Origin: an uncultured Prevotella sp.
Lineage (GTDB): Bacteria > Bacteroidota > Bacteroidia > Bacteroidales > Bacteroidaceae
DNA length: 36,001 nucleotides
Direction: 5' to 3'
Assembly (NCBI GenBank): GCA_945830055.1
Contig: CALZXH010000018.1
Location: forward strand, 1-36,001
Made by a program: the position numbers and the translations under genes. Positions within the stretch are counted from its first letter, which is position 1. Each line of letters begins with the position of its first letter. The notes below the pieces were generated by a model. It saw only the letters and a program-made list of their open reading frames with translations, was not told the DNA's origin and did no database searches. Shown here in pieces: positions 24,695 to 33,719 of this stretch.

Positions 24695-26941
24695 TTACAT
24701 CCTTTCATGGGCGTGGCGGGCTATCACATCCATCTGCTGCTCCTTGGTCAGGTCGATGAACTTCACTGCATAGCCGCTCACACGGATGGTAAAGTTTGCA
24801 TACTCCGGTTTCTCGGGGTGCTCCATGGCATCCTTCAGCTTGTCCACGCCAAACACGTTTACGTTGAGGTGGTGGGCTCCCTGTGTGAAGTAGCCATCGA
24901 GTACCTTCACCAGGGTGCGGCTGCGCTCCTCATCGTTGTGCCCCAAGGTATCGGGACTGATGGTCTGCGTGTTGGAAATGCCGTCTAGGGCATACTCGTA
25001 AGGCAGTTTTGCCACCGAGTTGAGCGAGGCGAGCAGTCCGTTCTTTTCCGCTCCGTAGCTGGGGTTGGCTCCCGGCGCCAGCGGAGTGCCGGCACGTCGC
25101 CCGTCGGGCAGGTTGCCCGTATATTTTCCGTACACCACGTTGGAGGTGATGGTAAGGATGCTGGTAGTAGCCTCGCTGTTGCGATAGGTCTTGTGCTTGC
25201 GTATCTTGGTGAGGAACGTCTTGAGCAGCCACACGGCAATCTCGTCGGCGCGGTCATCGTCGTTTCCGTAGCGGGGGAAGTCGCCCTCGGTCACGTAGTC
25301 CACATTGAATCCCTCTTCGTCACGAATCATCTTCACCTTGGCGTATTTTACAGCCGAGATGGAGTCCACCACATGCGAGAAACCGGCAATACCTGTGGCA
25401 AAGGTGCGGCGCACGTCGGTGTCTATCAGCGCCATTTCGGCAGCCTCATAGAAGTATTTGTCGTGCATGTAGTGTATCAGGTTGAGCGTGTTCACATACA
25501 CACCCGCCAGCCAGTCCATCGCCTGGTCGAAGCGTGGCTCCAGTTCTTCCCAAGTGAGGTATTCGTCGCGGATGGGTCTGAATCCCGGTGCCACCTGTTC
25601 CCTGCTCTTGGCATCTACACCGCCGTTGCAGGCATACAGGAAGCACTTGGCCAGGTTGGCACGTGCCCCGAAGAACTGCATCTCCTTGCCCGTCTGTGTG
25701 GCGCTCACGCAGCAGCAGATGGAGTAGTCGTCTCCCCAGATGGGGCGCATCACCTCGTCGTTCTCGTACTGTATGGAACTGGTGGTCACGGATATCAAGG
25801 CGGCGTAGTGCTTGAAGGCATCCGTAAGGTGCGGACTGTAGAGCACGGTGAGGTTGGGCTCCGGACTGGGGCCCATGTTCTCCAGAGTATGCAGGAAGCG
25901 GAAGTCACTCTTTGTCACCATGTGCCTGCCGTCCATGCCCATGCCTGCCACTTCCAGCGTAGCCCATACGGGGTCGCCGCTGAACAGCTGGTTGTACGAC
26001 GGGATGCGGGCGAACTTGACCATGCGGAACTTCATCACCAGGTGGTCAACGAGTTCCTGTGCCTGAGCCTCGGTCAGCGTACCTTCCTGCAGGTCGCGCT
26101 CTATATAGATATCCAGGAAGGTGGATATTCTGCCCACAGACATGGCGGCTCCGTTTTGAGTCTTGATGGCCGCCAGATAGCCGAAATACAGCCACTGTAC
26201 AGCCTCGCGGGCGTTGGCGGCAGGCTGCGAGATGTCGTAGCCGTAGATTTCTGCCATGCGCTTCATCTCCTTAAGCGCCTTTATCTGCATGGATATCTCC
26301 TCCCGCAGGCGTATTACCTCATCGCTCATCACGCCGCATCCGCAGTTGCGCTTGTCCTCCTCCTTCTCGTTGATCAGGAAGTCGATACCGTAGAGCGCCA
26401 CGCGCCTGTAGTCGCCCACGATGCGTCCTCTGCCGTAGGTGTCGGGCAGTCCGGTCAGTATGTGGTTGTGGCGTACTGCCTTCATCTCCTCGGTATAGGC
26501 GTCGAATACGCCCTCGTTGTGTGTCTTGCTGTATTTGGTGAATATCTCGTGCAGCTTTTCCGAGGGCTGGTAGCCGTAAGTGGTGCATGCCTGTTCTGCC
26601 ATCTTGATGCCGCCATAGGGCATGAAGGCACGCTTCAGCGGCTTGTCGGTCTGCAGGCCTACCACCATTTCCCTGTCCTTAGACTCCGGGGTGATGTATG
26701 CCGGTCCGTAGGCGGTCATGCCCGACACTACCTCCGTCTCCATGTCCAGCACGCCTCCCTTGTTTCTCTCCTCTTTCTGCAGTTTCTGCAGCTCATCCCA
26801 CAGGTAGTCTGTGTTTTCGGTGGGAGCCTCCAAAAACTGTTCGTCGCCGTTGTAGGCGGTGTAGTTGTTCTGAATAAAATCTCGTACGTTTACCTCTGAA
26901 AGCCAGTGGGTGCCTTTAAACCCGCGCCATTCTTTTCTCAT
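24695..26941 (-). CDS. pflB: Formate C-acetyltransferase (pyruvate formate-lyase)
   Basis: A 748-residue glycyl radical enzyme that converts pyruvate and CoA to acetyl-CoA and formate in anaerobic fermentation. The catalytic cysteine pair lies in [19 protein letters not shown]: three consecutive cysteines, 409-411, where E. coli has the ACC order, so the pair is 410/411. The glycyl radical is Gly723 in RVSGYAVKF near the C-terminus, and [12 protein letters not shown] follows as usual. Other landmarks are [19 protein letters not shown] and [23 protein letters not shown]. Length is normal. Read with pflA; a -7 box lies at 27015-27022. It could also receive read-through from the B12 operon upstream on the same strand. 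Confidence 0.98.
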   Translation of the reverse strand: MRKEWRGFKGTHWLSEVNVRDFIQNNYTAYNGDEQFLEAPTENTDYLWDELQKLQKEERNKGGVLDMETEVVSGMTAYGPAYITPESKDREMVVGLQTDKPLKRAFMPYGGIKMAEQACTTYGYQPSEKLHEIFTKYSKTHNEGVFDAYTEEMKAVRHNHILTGLPDTYGRGRIVGDYRRVALYGIDFLINEKEEDKRNCGCGVMSDEVIRLREEISMQIKALKEMKRMAEIYGYDISQPAANAREAVQWLYFGYLAAIKTQNGAAMSVGRISTFLDIYIERDLQEGTLTEAQAQELVDHLVMKFRMVKFARIPSYNQLFSGDPVWATLEVAGMGMDGRHMVTKSDFRFLHTLENMGPSPEPNLTVLYSPHLTDAFKHYAALISVTTSSIQYENDEVMRPIWGDDYSICCCVSATQTGKEMQFFGARANLAKCFLYACNGGVDAKSREQVAPGFRPIRDEYLTWEELEPRFDQAMDWLAGVYVNTLNLIHYMHDKYFYEAAEMALIDTDVRRTFATGIAGFSHVVDSISAVKYAKVKMIRDEEGFNVDYVTEGDFPRYGNDDDRADEIAVWLLKTFLTKIRKHKTYRNSEATTSILTITSNVVYGKYTGNLPDGRRAGTPLAPGANPSYGAEKNGLLASLNSVAKLPYEYALDGISNTQTISPDTLGHNDEERSRTLVKVLDGYFTQGAHHLNVNVFGVDKLKDAMEHPEKPEYANFTIRVSGYAVKFIDLTKEQQMDVIARHAHERM

Positions 26942-27014
26942 AAATGCTTGATAGTGTTATCGGTGGAATAAATTGAAAATTCACCTTGAAAAAACAAATT
27001 GGTGTTTGATGTTG

Positions 27015-27022
27015 CAAATTTA
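27015..27022 (-). promoter_or_regulatory. -7 box for pflB
   Basis: The minus strand reads TAAATTTG, about 73 bp before the pflB ATG. No clear -33 TTTG at normal spacing. It lies in the 121-bp gap after btuC, so pfl need not depend on the B12 operon. Confidence 0.5.
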
Positions 27023-27062
27023 CAAATAATCCTCGAGATAACACGCTGACAGGAGAAGATAA

Positions 27063-28064
27063 TTAACCTCTTCTCTTCAATATCACGTAGATGACTACCG
27101 GAACGCCGATAACGGGTGTGATGGCGTTGAGCGGGAGCAGGCTGCCCGATGCCGGGAGTGAGCAACAGAGGTTGCAAAGCAGGGCGATGATGGCTCCCGT
27201 AACCATCGTCAGGGGCATCTGGATGCGGTGGTCGCTGGTGCGGCATATCATCCTGGCAAGATGAGGCACGGCAAGTCCGATGAAAGAGATGGGACCGCAG
27301 AAAGCCGTCACTACCGCCGTGAGCAGGCCCGTGATGACGAGCAGACTGTTGCGCAGGCGTGCCGTCCTGATGCCCAGGTTCCTGGCGTAGTTGTGTCCCA
27401 GCTGGATGATGTTGAGGGGCTTGATGAGCAGTAGCGAGGCGACGATGCCCGCAAGGCATACCGCAGAGAAATAGGGAAGCAGGCGTAAGGGCACCCCTCC
27501 GAAATTGCCCATACCCCATACGATGTAGGACTTGACGCCCTCTTCGGTGGCGAAAAAGTTGAGCAGACTGATGGCTGCCGAAGCCAGGTAGCCTATCATG
27601 ATGCCGATGATGAGCAGCATGATGTCGTTCTTGACCCAGAGCGAGAAAGCAAATACCACAGCCATGACCATGACGGCGCCTGCGAAGGCGCCGGCAAACA
27701 CGGCGGCAAATCCGCTGAACGACAGCACGCTGGTGGTAAGGCTGCCGCCAAAGAGCAGCATCACGAGCGCCGCTCCCACGCCGGCGCCGCTGCTGATACC
27801 GAATATCGAGGGGTCTGCCAGCGGATTGCGGAATGCCGTTTGCAGCATCAGTCCGCTAAGGGCAAGCGACATACCCGAAAGGAGTGCTGTAACGGTCTGC
27901 GGCAACCGGGATTCCATCACGATAAACCTCCATACGGCTTTCGAGGGCTCGCCCCCGGTAAGGATGCCGAACACCTCTTCCAGGGGGATGTCTATCGAAC
28001 CGTATGCCAGGTTGGCGACAAACAGCAGCAAAGCCAGTATGATGAGCAGACCAGTCCTTTTCAT
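27063..28064 (-). CDS. btuC: BtuC/FecCD-type ABC transporter permease (cobalamin uptake)
   Basis: A 333-residue inner-membrane permease of the FecCD/BtuC family with about ten helices. Recognisable pieces are ESRLPQTVTALLSGMSLALSG (family N-terminal signature), FRNPLADPSIFGISSGAGVGA, GMGNFGGVPLR and the C-terminal FIGLAVPHLARM, which docks with the ATPase, then LPLNAITPVIGVPVVIYVIL. It overlaps btuF by four bases (ATGA, 28061-28064). The riboswitch-controlled operon and BtuB/BtuG neighbours point to corrinoids rather than haem or siderophore. No ATPase (BtuD) gene follows: the next gene is pflB. Confidence 0.9.
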   Translation of the reverse strand: MKRTGLLIILALLLFVANLAYGSIDIPLEEVFGILTGGEPSKAVWRFIVMESRLPQTVTALLSGMSLALSGLMLQTAFRNPLADPSIFGISSGAGVGAALVMLLFGGSLTTSVLSFSGFAAVFAGAFAGAVMVMAVVFAFSLWVKNDIMLLIIGIMIGYLASAAISLLNFFATEEGVKSYIVWGMGNFGGVPLRLLPYFSAVCLAGIVASLLLIKPLNIIQLGHNYARNLGIRTARLRNSLLVITGLLTAVVTAFCGPISFIGLAVPHLARMICRTSDHRIQMPLTMVTGAIIALLCNLCCSLPASGSLLPLNAITPVIGVPVVIYVILKRRG

Positions 28065-29170
28065 TTCACTCTTTTGAAATAATTCGGTTGGTAACCTGTC
28101 TGCGGATGAATCATGGAAATGAAGTCCTCCAACAGGCGTTCGGGATGGAACGGAGTCGATTCGAAGAAGGTGGTACGCTCAGTAGAACAGCCATACACGT
28201 TGCCGTCGGCAAAAGCCTTGATATGCGAAATGAACGTGTAGTCATCGGCGATGCCGGCGAGCGTCTTCTCCTTGCCGCCATACCTGAAAAACCAGAGGTC
28301 GGCGTCTTCGCATTGGCTAATCACCTTCTCTAACGATAGAGCCACGCTCCCGCTGTGCTTGTCATCAGCAAAACAGTATTTTCCGCCGGCATCGGCAATC
28401 AGCCGTCCTATGCTGCTCTCACCTCCCGGTACGTACCATGTGCCGCCTGACGGGAAATCTACCATCACCGTGGGCTGCGAGCCCAGTTGCCTTGCCTCTT
28501 CGGCAAGTGCCGTGTAGCGGGTCTCCACCTCGTTGAAGATGCTGTCAGCCTGATGCCCTGCGCCGAAGAGCATGCCGTAGAACTTCATCCACTCGGCACG
28601 TGCCAGCGGAGAAATCTCCATATAGTCGGCACATTCGATGATGGGCACGCAGATATGGTCAAGTCTGCCGTATCCGCCGCTGTTCTCGAACGGCGAGAGC
28701 AGGATGATGTCGGGCGATAGGTCGATGATTTTCTCCACGTTGGGCGACATGCTGCTGCCCACATCGGCAATCCTGTCTGATGAAATGAGCGCCCCGATCT
28801 CTTTTCGTTTCACATAGTCTATATCCGCCATTCCGCAGATATGCCCCTGCAAGCCCATGTCTGCCAATAAAGAGGCATGCACGGTAGTGAACACCACCGC
28901 CTTGCTTACGGGCACCTGAATGACTGTGCCCTGGGGCAGATGGTTTGCCTTAGGGTTGCTGACAAGGATATAGCGGTGCAGTACCGCCCCCTTCTTCCAC
29001 GGATCGGCAATCTCTGCCACATGATACCCCTCGTGCTTCACGATATGCAGCAGTCGGGAGTATGCCAAAGGCAGGGTGTCGGCTCCCTCCTGCGACTTGC
29101 GGCTCACGCCGGAAGTGCAGGAAAAGAAGGCGACTATAAAAAGTGTCAAACAAAAAGATAATTTCTTCAT
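28061..29170 (-). CDS. btuF: Corrinoid/iron-type ABC transporter substrate-binding lipoprotein
   Basis: A 369-residue lipoprotein with lipobox FFSC (Cys18). It belongs to the periplasmic-binding-protein family of BtuF/FepB type: KAVVFTTVHASLLADMGL, IGALISSDRIADVGSS, NVEKIIDLSPDIILLSP (the typical start of the connecting helix) and TVMVDFPSGGTWYVPGG. The Bacteroidetes family with this layout accompanies BtuB. It delivers substrate from the outer-membrane receptor to BtuC. Placement in a cobalamin-riboswitch operon makes corrinoid the likely ligand; the gene name is by context and not by ligand residues. Confidence 0.85.
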   Translation of the reverse strand: MKKLSFCLTLFIVAFFSCTSGVSRKSQEGADTLPLAYSRLLHIVKHEGYHVAEIADPWKKGAVLHRYILVSNPKANHLPQGTVIQVPVSKAVVFTTVHASLLADMGLQGHICGMADIDYVKRKEIGALISSDRIADVGSSMSPNVEKIIDLSPDIILLSPFENSGGYGRLDHICVPIIECADYMEISPLARAEWMKFYGMLFGAGHQADSIFNEVETRYTALAEEARQLGSQPTVMVDFPSGGTWYVPGGESSIGRLIADAGGKYCFADDKHSGSVALSLEKVISQCEDADLWFFRYGGKEKTLAGIADDYTFISHIKAFADGNVYGCSTERTTFFESTPFHPERLLEDFISMIHPQTGYQPNYFKRVK

Positions 29171-29180
29171 ATTTTAATGG

Positions 29181-30284
29181 TTACATCACAACAACCTTCT
29201 TCGGGTTCTGACCCCATGAGGTGAACGAACCGAGCAGGTTGTAGTTGCTGTCAAAGTGATAAACGGTACCGTTGCCCGACGCGTAGAGCGTCGTGGTAAT
29301 GTAGAACGAGTTGTCCTTGCCCGCGCAGAGTCCATAAACAGATGCGCCAGCCAGTTCCGGCACAGCCTTCACAATCTGTGCCGTGATGTCGGTCTTGGTC
29401 TTGGTGGCTGCGTTGTAGGTGAAGTAGGTATTGGTGGTCGTGTAGGTTGACCAGTCGGTCCTGGAGTACATGGCCAATGCCGTATTCTCGTCGTCGGTGG
29501 CGATGGCGTAGGTGGCATACAGTCCCGTATCTTCTGCCTTGCCGTTCTTGATGTCATACACCCAGAAGGGAGTGTTTGTCCAGTCGGCTCCATAACCCTG
29601 TATGAACACGTAGCTGGCAGAAGCGTTGACAAGTTGGGTATTGGCGCAAACCTCCACATACTTCACGGCAGCATCGGCAAAGTTCTTGGTGTCGATGATG
29701 AACATGCGGTTGTCGGCGGTATAGTCAAGGCTGTTGCCGCAAGCCAGGTACAGGATGCCGTTCTCCACGTCTATCCTCTCTGCTGCCTTGCCCACAGTCA
29801 CCTTGCCTGCCACGCTGAGGTCGGTGGCGTTGAGCTTTACCACATATCCTCCGTATGTGCTCACGTAGATATATCCGTCACACTCAGCCATATAGCGGGG
29901 CTGTCCGAGGTCGTTGCCAAACTCGCGGCGTGCCAGCTCCACACCCGTCTTGTCGAGCTTGGTGATATAGCTTGAACCGTACATACTGATGTAGATGCTC
30001 CCGTCTGCGGCGATGAGGTCCTGTCCTGTATCGCCCAACTGCTTCATGTTCTGGAGAAGATACAGGTCGTTGGTCACCGATGTGGTGGTGTCTTTCAGGG
30101 CATTAAACCAGCTGACCGAGGCGTTGTTCAGTCCGTAAGAGCCCTCGTTGAGCACCAGTCCCTGTAGTTCTTCGGGAGCCGTCGGGGGGGCGGGCACGTC
30201 GTCATCGTCATCGCTACATGATGTAAATGCTGCTGCAACAGCAAGTCCGCAGAGTGCGGAAAGAAATAAACTTCTGAATTTCAT
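29181..30284 (-). CDS. BtuG-like surface lipoprotein, beta-propeller (YncE/DUF5074-like)
   Basis: A 367-residue lipoprotein with signal peptide MKFRSLFLSALCG and Cys23 in FTSC. The acidic SDDDDD directly after Cys23 is a surface-export signal in Bacteroidetes. The mature part has propeller-like repeats: GYIYVSTYGGYVVKLNATDL, VENGILYLACGNSLDY and SYVFIQGYGAD. This matches BtuG of Bacteroides, a surface beta-propeller that binds B12 tightly and hands it to BtuB. It sits directly after btuB (26-bp gap) under the riboswitch. Whether it binds cobalamin with BtuG-like affinity cannot be judged from sequence. Confidence 0.82.
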   Translation of the reverse strand: MKFRSLFLSALCGLAVAAAFTSCSDDDDDVPAPPTAPEELQGLVLNEGSYGLNNASVSWFNALKDTTTSVTNDLYLLQNMKQLGDTGQDLIAADGSIYISMYGSSYITKLDKTGVELARREFGNDLGQPRYMAECDGYIYVSTYGGYVVKLNATDLSVAGKVTVGKAAERIDVENGILYLACGNSLDYTADNRMFIIDTKNFADAAVKYVEVCANTQLVNASASYVFIQGYGADWTNTPFWVYDIKNGKAEDTGLYATYAIATDDENTALAMYSRTDWSTYTTTNTYFTYNAATKTKTDITAQIVKAVPELAGASVYGLCAGKDNSFYITTTLYASGNGTVYHFDSNYNLLGSFTSWGQNPKKVVVM

Positions 30285-30310
30285 AACTTGATGTATTTAA
30301 TGATATTGTG

Positions 30311-32317
30311 TTAAAAATCCATCGTGGCAGATGCGGTCACCGAGCGGCCCGGCATCGGGTAGTATTTTACAATCTCGTACTTCTCGTCGGTCAGGTTGTT
30401 TACCGATAGTTGCAGTTGCAGTCGGCTGGTGCTGCTACAGGCAAACTCGCGCGAGATGCTTATCGAGTGCTCCATGTAGGGTTTCAGACGGTATTCACGC
30501 GTGTTCTGCGCCATTGAGTAGCGCCGCCCCTGTCCCGAGGCAGAATAGCCCAAGGTGCACCAGGGCGTGGCGAGAATAGCCGATATGCCTCCGCTTGCCT
30601 CCGGCGTATAGGGCAGTTGGCTGCCGTAGGTAGGACTGCCTGCAGTCTTGTCCTGCGCGTCCTGCCATGAGAGCGAGGCAGAGAGCGTTGCGCTGGTCCT
30701 CCTTGCCAGGTCTATCTGCGTGGCAAGGGTGGCGTCGAGCCCCCATATCTCCGCCTTTCCGAAATTGACCATCTTCCAAATATAGGTCGATGGGAACGCC
30801 ACTATCTTGTCGGTCACGTCGTTGTAGTAGCCGTCGGCGGTCAGGGCGATATACTTGATACAGCCTATCCGGCGGCAGTTCCAGGTGATGCCGATGCCGT
30901 ATTCGTGTGCTTTCTCGGGGCGCAGCGAGGTGTTGCCTATTTGCAGGTAGTACAGGTCGTTGAAAGTGGGCAGGCGGAAGGTGGATTTGTACAGCGCCCT
31001 GAGGTAAAGTGCCTCGTCGGGCAGGATGCGCCAGCTGAGCGAGAGTGAGGGGGAGAGATGCTTCCTGTCTTCCGGTGTTTTCAGCGAGTAGGTCGTGCTT
31101 TCGTTGAGCGTCTCTGTGGCATAGGTCATCAGCAGGTTGCCCTCTACGGTAATCCTGCCGGCACGCAGCCTGGCGGCGAGGGCGGTAAGCGATGTGAACC
31201 GCAGGGGATTGGGGCTTCCGTTCACGTTGGTGCGTAGCTTGTTGAAAGCCACATCCTCTGCCAGCGACAGGGAGAGGCTCCCCAACGGTTGCCAGAGCAG
31301 GGTAGAGGATGCGTAATACTCGTCCTGACTGTTCTGCTCTTCCTTCCTGCCGTCGGTATATTTGATGTTGTAGTCCTCGTACTTGTTCCATGAGTGGGTG
31401 TATTTCGCTCTGGCTGCCATCTGCCACCGGCTGCCCCACTGCTTGCGGTAAATGGCTTGTGCAAACAGGTTCTCGTCCCACAGGTGCTCCCTGCTGTCGC
31501 TGTTGTACAGTATCACCGCTCCGGGCAGGCCTCTGCTTGAGCGGTAGTAGTAGGCTTTCAGGTCGAGCCGTGAACTGTTGGCAAACCTGGTGCCCAGATT
31601 GGCCTCTGCATGCCATTGGCTGATGCCCGAGTTGTATCTCTTCTCCCGCGTCGATTCCTTTCCGTTGGTCAGGGTGTAGGGATAGATGCCGTCGGCACGC
31701 ATGTATTCGGCGTTGACGGAGAGCATGGTGGCTTCCGACAGCCTCTGCCATAGCCGCAGCTTGGGACTGATCTGTCCCCATGAGCCGCCTGCCAGTCCTA
31801 TCCTCCAGAGGGTTGGTCTGACATTGGTCTGAGGTTGCTCCGTGGTGATGCTCATCATGGCTGCCGAGGCATAATGGCGCGCCGACTGCAGCATGTCGCT
31901 GCCCTGACCGATGGCGAGTGACAGCAGGCTTACGTTGTCCAGCGAGAAGCGCCCTATGTCTATCTGTCCGGCCTGGGTGTTGCTCACCACGATACCGTCG
32001 TAGCTCACGGCGGTGTGCTGTGCTCCGAGGTTGCGTACCGATACGGTCTTCATGCCACCGATGCCCCCATAGTCCTTTACCGAGGTACCGGCAAATTTCT
32101 TCACGGCATCGGCAACGCTCTGGATGCCCGCCAGGCGCAGGTCGTCACCGCTGGCCGACTGCACGGGTATGGTAGAGTAGATGTTGGAAGTCCGGCTCCT
32201 TTCCGTCGTGACCACCACATCCTCTATCGTTTGCGTGCGTAGCGTATCATTCGCCTCGGCACACAAGACACCTGAAAGGGCAACGATACCCGTCGCAAGT
32301 CTTTTGAGTACAACCAT
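30311..32317 (-). CDS. btuB: TonB-dependent outer-membrane receptor for cobalamin
   Basis: A 668-residue TonB-dependent receptor. A signal peptide (MVVLKRLATGIVALSGVLC) is followed by the TonB-box/plug region: TIEDVVVTTERSRT, VADAVKKFAGTSVKDYGG, VSVRNLGAQHTAVSYDG, then beta-barrel strands to a C-terminal aromatic (TASATMDF). The ATG at 32317 is used because the upstream in-frame codon at 32332 is TTG. The gene is first in the operon after a cobalamin riboswitch, which fixes the ligand as corrinoid more firmly than the protein does. It imports B12-type compounds across the outer membrane using ExbBD-TonB. Confidence 0.93.
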   Translation of the reverse strand: MVVLKRLATGIVALSGVLCAEANDTLRTQTIEDVVVTTERSRTSNIYSTIPVQSASGDDLRLAGIQSVADAVKKFAGTSVKDYGGIGGMKTVSVRNLGAQHTAVSYDGIVVSNTQAGQIDIGRFSLDNVSLLSLAIGQGSDMLQSARHYASAAMMSITTEQPQTNVRPTLWRIGLAGGSWGQISPKLRLWQRLSEATMLSVNAEYMRADGIYPYTLTNGKESTREKRYNSGISQWHAEANLGTRFANSSRLDLKAYYYRSSRGLPGAVILYNSDSREHLWDENLFAQAIYRKQWGSRWQMAARAKYTHSWNKYEDYNIKYTDGRKEEQNSQDEYYASSTLLWQPLGSLSLSLAEDVAFNKLRTNVNGSPNPLRFTSLTALAARLRAGRITVEGNLLMTYATETLNESTTYSLKTPEDRKHLSPSLSLSWRILPDEALYLRALYKSTFRLPTFNDLYYLQIGNTSLRPEKAHEYGIGITWNCRRIGCIKYIALTADGYYNDVTDKIVAFPSTYIWKMVNFGKAEIWGLDATLATQIDLARRTSATLSASLSWQDAQDKTAGSPTYGSQLPYTPEASGGISAILATPWCTLGYSASGQGRRYSMAQNTREYRLKPYMEHSISISREFACSSTSRLQLQLSVNNLTDEKYEIVKYYPMPGRSVTASATMDF

Positions 32318-32361
32318 TATTCTTTCTTTCAAGCCCTATCCCACGAGGGCGGAAATACAAT

Positions 32362-32520
32362 CACATCGGCAGGTCTTCTGACTTTTGCCAAACCGGAATG
32401 TCTTCCCGAACATTGCTGTCAGTGACATTTTGTATTCCGGCTGTATAAAGGCAATCTACAGCAGCGGGACTGTCAGAGATTCTCACTCTGTTCCCTTTTA
32501 ATCACATTACGTGAACCAAA
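32362..32520 (-). promoter_or_regulatory. Cobalamin riboswitch
   Basis: Minus-strand RNA between the btuB promoter and ATG. Conserved blocks are in the right order: GGTTCACG near the 5' end, AAAAGGGAACAGAGTGAGAA, TCCCGCTGCTGTAGATTGCC, TCACTGACAGC, TTCGGGAAGACATTCCGG, and the B12 box AGTCAGAAGACCTGCC at about 32370-32385. These are diagnostic of adenosylcobalamin/cobalamin riboswitches. It probably controls the whole btuBGFC operon by blocking translation or extending a terminator; the ribosome-binding region of btuB follows directly. Boundaries are approximate. Confidence 0.93.
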
Positions 32521-32528
32521 TGCGGATG

Positions 32529-32558
32529 CAAAGATACTAATAATTTTCGAACTGCAAA
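32529..32558 (-). promoter_or_regulatory. Promoter of the btu operon
   Basis: The minus strand carries TTTG (32555-32558), an 18-bp spacer and TATCTTTG (32529-32536), immediately before the riboswitch. Confidence 0.6.
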
Positions 32559-32579
32559 ATCTTCAGGGATAATCTTTTC

Positions 32580-32634
32580 GGCACGGAAGACACGGCAATG
32601 TGTACTCTTCGTGTTAATCCATGTTCTACGTGCC
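32580..32634. repeat. REP-like imperfect palindrome with CACGGA...ACACGG core
   Basis: GGCACG (32580-32585) pairs with CGTGCC (32629-32634); inner matches are GAA/TTC and ACACG/CGTGT. The arm resembles the CACGGATTACACGG interspersed element common in Bacteroidales, also present at 33700-33715. It lies between the divergent btu and hydrolase promoters, and A6 follows on the plus strand. Confidence 0.6.
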
Positions 32635-32668
32635 AAAAAATCCAAGTCACCAGATAATAAACAAACAC

Positions 32669-32700
32669 GTTATTTAACCCGTTTAACTTGTTTAACCGGG
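32669..32700 (+). repeat. TTTAACCC-family interspersed repeat, copy 1
   Basis: Begins CGTTATTTAACCCGTTTAAC and continues with further TTTAAC steps at about 10-11 bp. The same family appears at 35571-35601, inverted at 35646-35676, and at 35883-35908. Confidence 0.7.
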
Positions 32701-32757
32701 GTGGGGAGTTCATCGGAAATTTTCGCCTGAACCATTCGCCAGTTAACGGGAAATGTA

Positions 32758-32765
32758 TATCTTTG
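32758..32765 (+). promoter_or_regulatory. -7 box for the alpha/beta hydrolase gene
   Basis: TATCTTTG with TTCG 19 bp upstream as a one-mismatch -33. It lies after the in-frame ATG at 32753, which decides the start in favour of 32801. Confidence 0.55.
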
Positions 32766-32800
32766 CAGAAACATACTTTACCTCCGCCTCCTATAAGAAT

Positions 32801-33601
32801 ATGAAAAAGACCTTAAGCCTTTTGGTCCTGCTGATGATGGCTGCCGTAGTCATGTCAGAAAACTCTGAGGACCTATGGATTGCCAACGGCAAGCGACAAA
32901 TCTTCGGTGTCATCAGCAAGCCTCGCTATACTGGCGAAAAACAGCCTGTTGCCATCATTGCCCACGGCTTCAACGGCACCCACGCCCACGGCAAAAACTA
33001 CTTCAAGGCCCTGAACGAGTTGGGGTACCAGTGCTATGCTTTCGACTTCCCATGCGGGTCGGTCAACAGCCGTAGCGACAACAATACGCTCAACATGTCG
33101 ATACCTGACGAACAGAGCGACCTGGAAGCTATTGTCCGCCACTTCAAGTCACAGCCCGACGTTGATCCCGGCAGAATCGTGCTCATCGGCGAGAGCCAGG
33201 GCGGACTGGTGTCGGCTTTGACAGCAGCCGCCATCCGGAAGGATGTGCACAGACTGGTGCTTGTATTCCCCGCCCTCTGTATTCCGGACAACTGGAGGGA
33301 ACGCTACCCCGATACGGCCGTCATCCCCGACACTACAACGCTATGGAATGTTCCGTTGGGGCGTCGTTTCTTCATGGAGATTCACGATATGGATGTGTTC
33401 AAGAGAATCAAAAAGTTCAAGAAACCTGTGCTGATAGTTCAAGGCGATGCCGACCGGATAGTGTCGATGGAAGACTCCCGTCGTGCGGCAAACCTTTACA
33501 AGAATGCCCGTCTGCACATCATCCACGGCGCAGGTCATGGCTTCAAACCGAAAGAGATGCACGAGTCCTTGCTCCAGATACAGTCCTTCCTGACAGAATG
33601 A
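32801..33601 (+). CDS. Secreted alpha/beta hydrolase (esterase/peptidase-like)
   Basis: A 266-residue alpha/beta-hydrolase with a cleavable N-terminal signal (MKKTLSLLVLLMMAAVVMS). The oxyanion-hole segment is IAHGFNGT, the nucleophile elbow is GESQGG with Ser132, the acid is Asp218 in QGDADRIV and the base is His246 in GAGHGF. This is the dienelactone-hydrolase/BAAT-like layout found in feruloyl or cinnamoyl esterases and in S9-like peptidases; the substrate is unknown. The start at 32801 is set by the promoter. It stands alone, in a stretch rich in intergenic repeats, with REP-like copies before (32580) and after (33700) it. Confidence 0.88.
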   Translation: MKKTLSLLVLLMMAAVVMSENSEDLWIANGKRQIFGVISKPRYTGEKQPVAIIAHGFNGTHAHGKNYFKALNELGYQCYAFDFPCGSVNSRSDNNTLNMSIPDEQSDLEAIVRHFKSQPDVDPGRIVLIGESQGGLVSALTAAAIRKDVHRLVLVFPALCIPDNWRERYPDTAVIPDTTTLWNVPLGRRFFMEIHDMDVFKRIKKFKKPVLIVQGDADRIVSMEDSRRAANLYKNARLHIIHGAGHGFKPKEMHESLLQIQSFLTE

Positions 33602-33699
33602 TACACTCTTCCTACACTTCCTCCATCCTCACCGCGTCCCATCCGCAGAACTGGATGATGATCTTGTGAAGCTGTGTGCCTTTCTTTTCACCTTTTTTA

Positions 33700-33715
33700 G
33701 GCACGGATTACACGG
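33700..33715 (+). repeat. CACGGATTACACGG repeat element
   Basis: GGCACGGATTACACGG, closely related to the arm at 32580-32595. It lies at the convergent 3' ends of the hydrolase and AAA-ATPase-like genes. Confidence 0.55.
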
Positions 33716-33719
33716 AAAA

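Noticed and set aside
25193..26899. 568-codon open frame on the plus strand opposite pflB
   Set aside because: It is the complementary shadow of pflB; rich in His, Val and Leu with no recognisable motif, start site or promoter.
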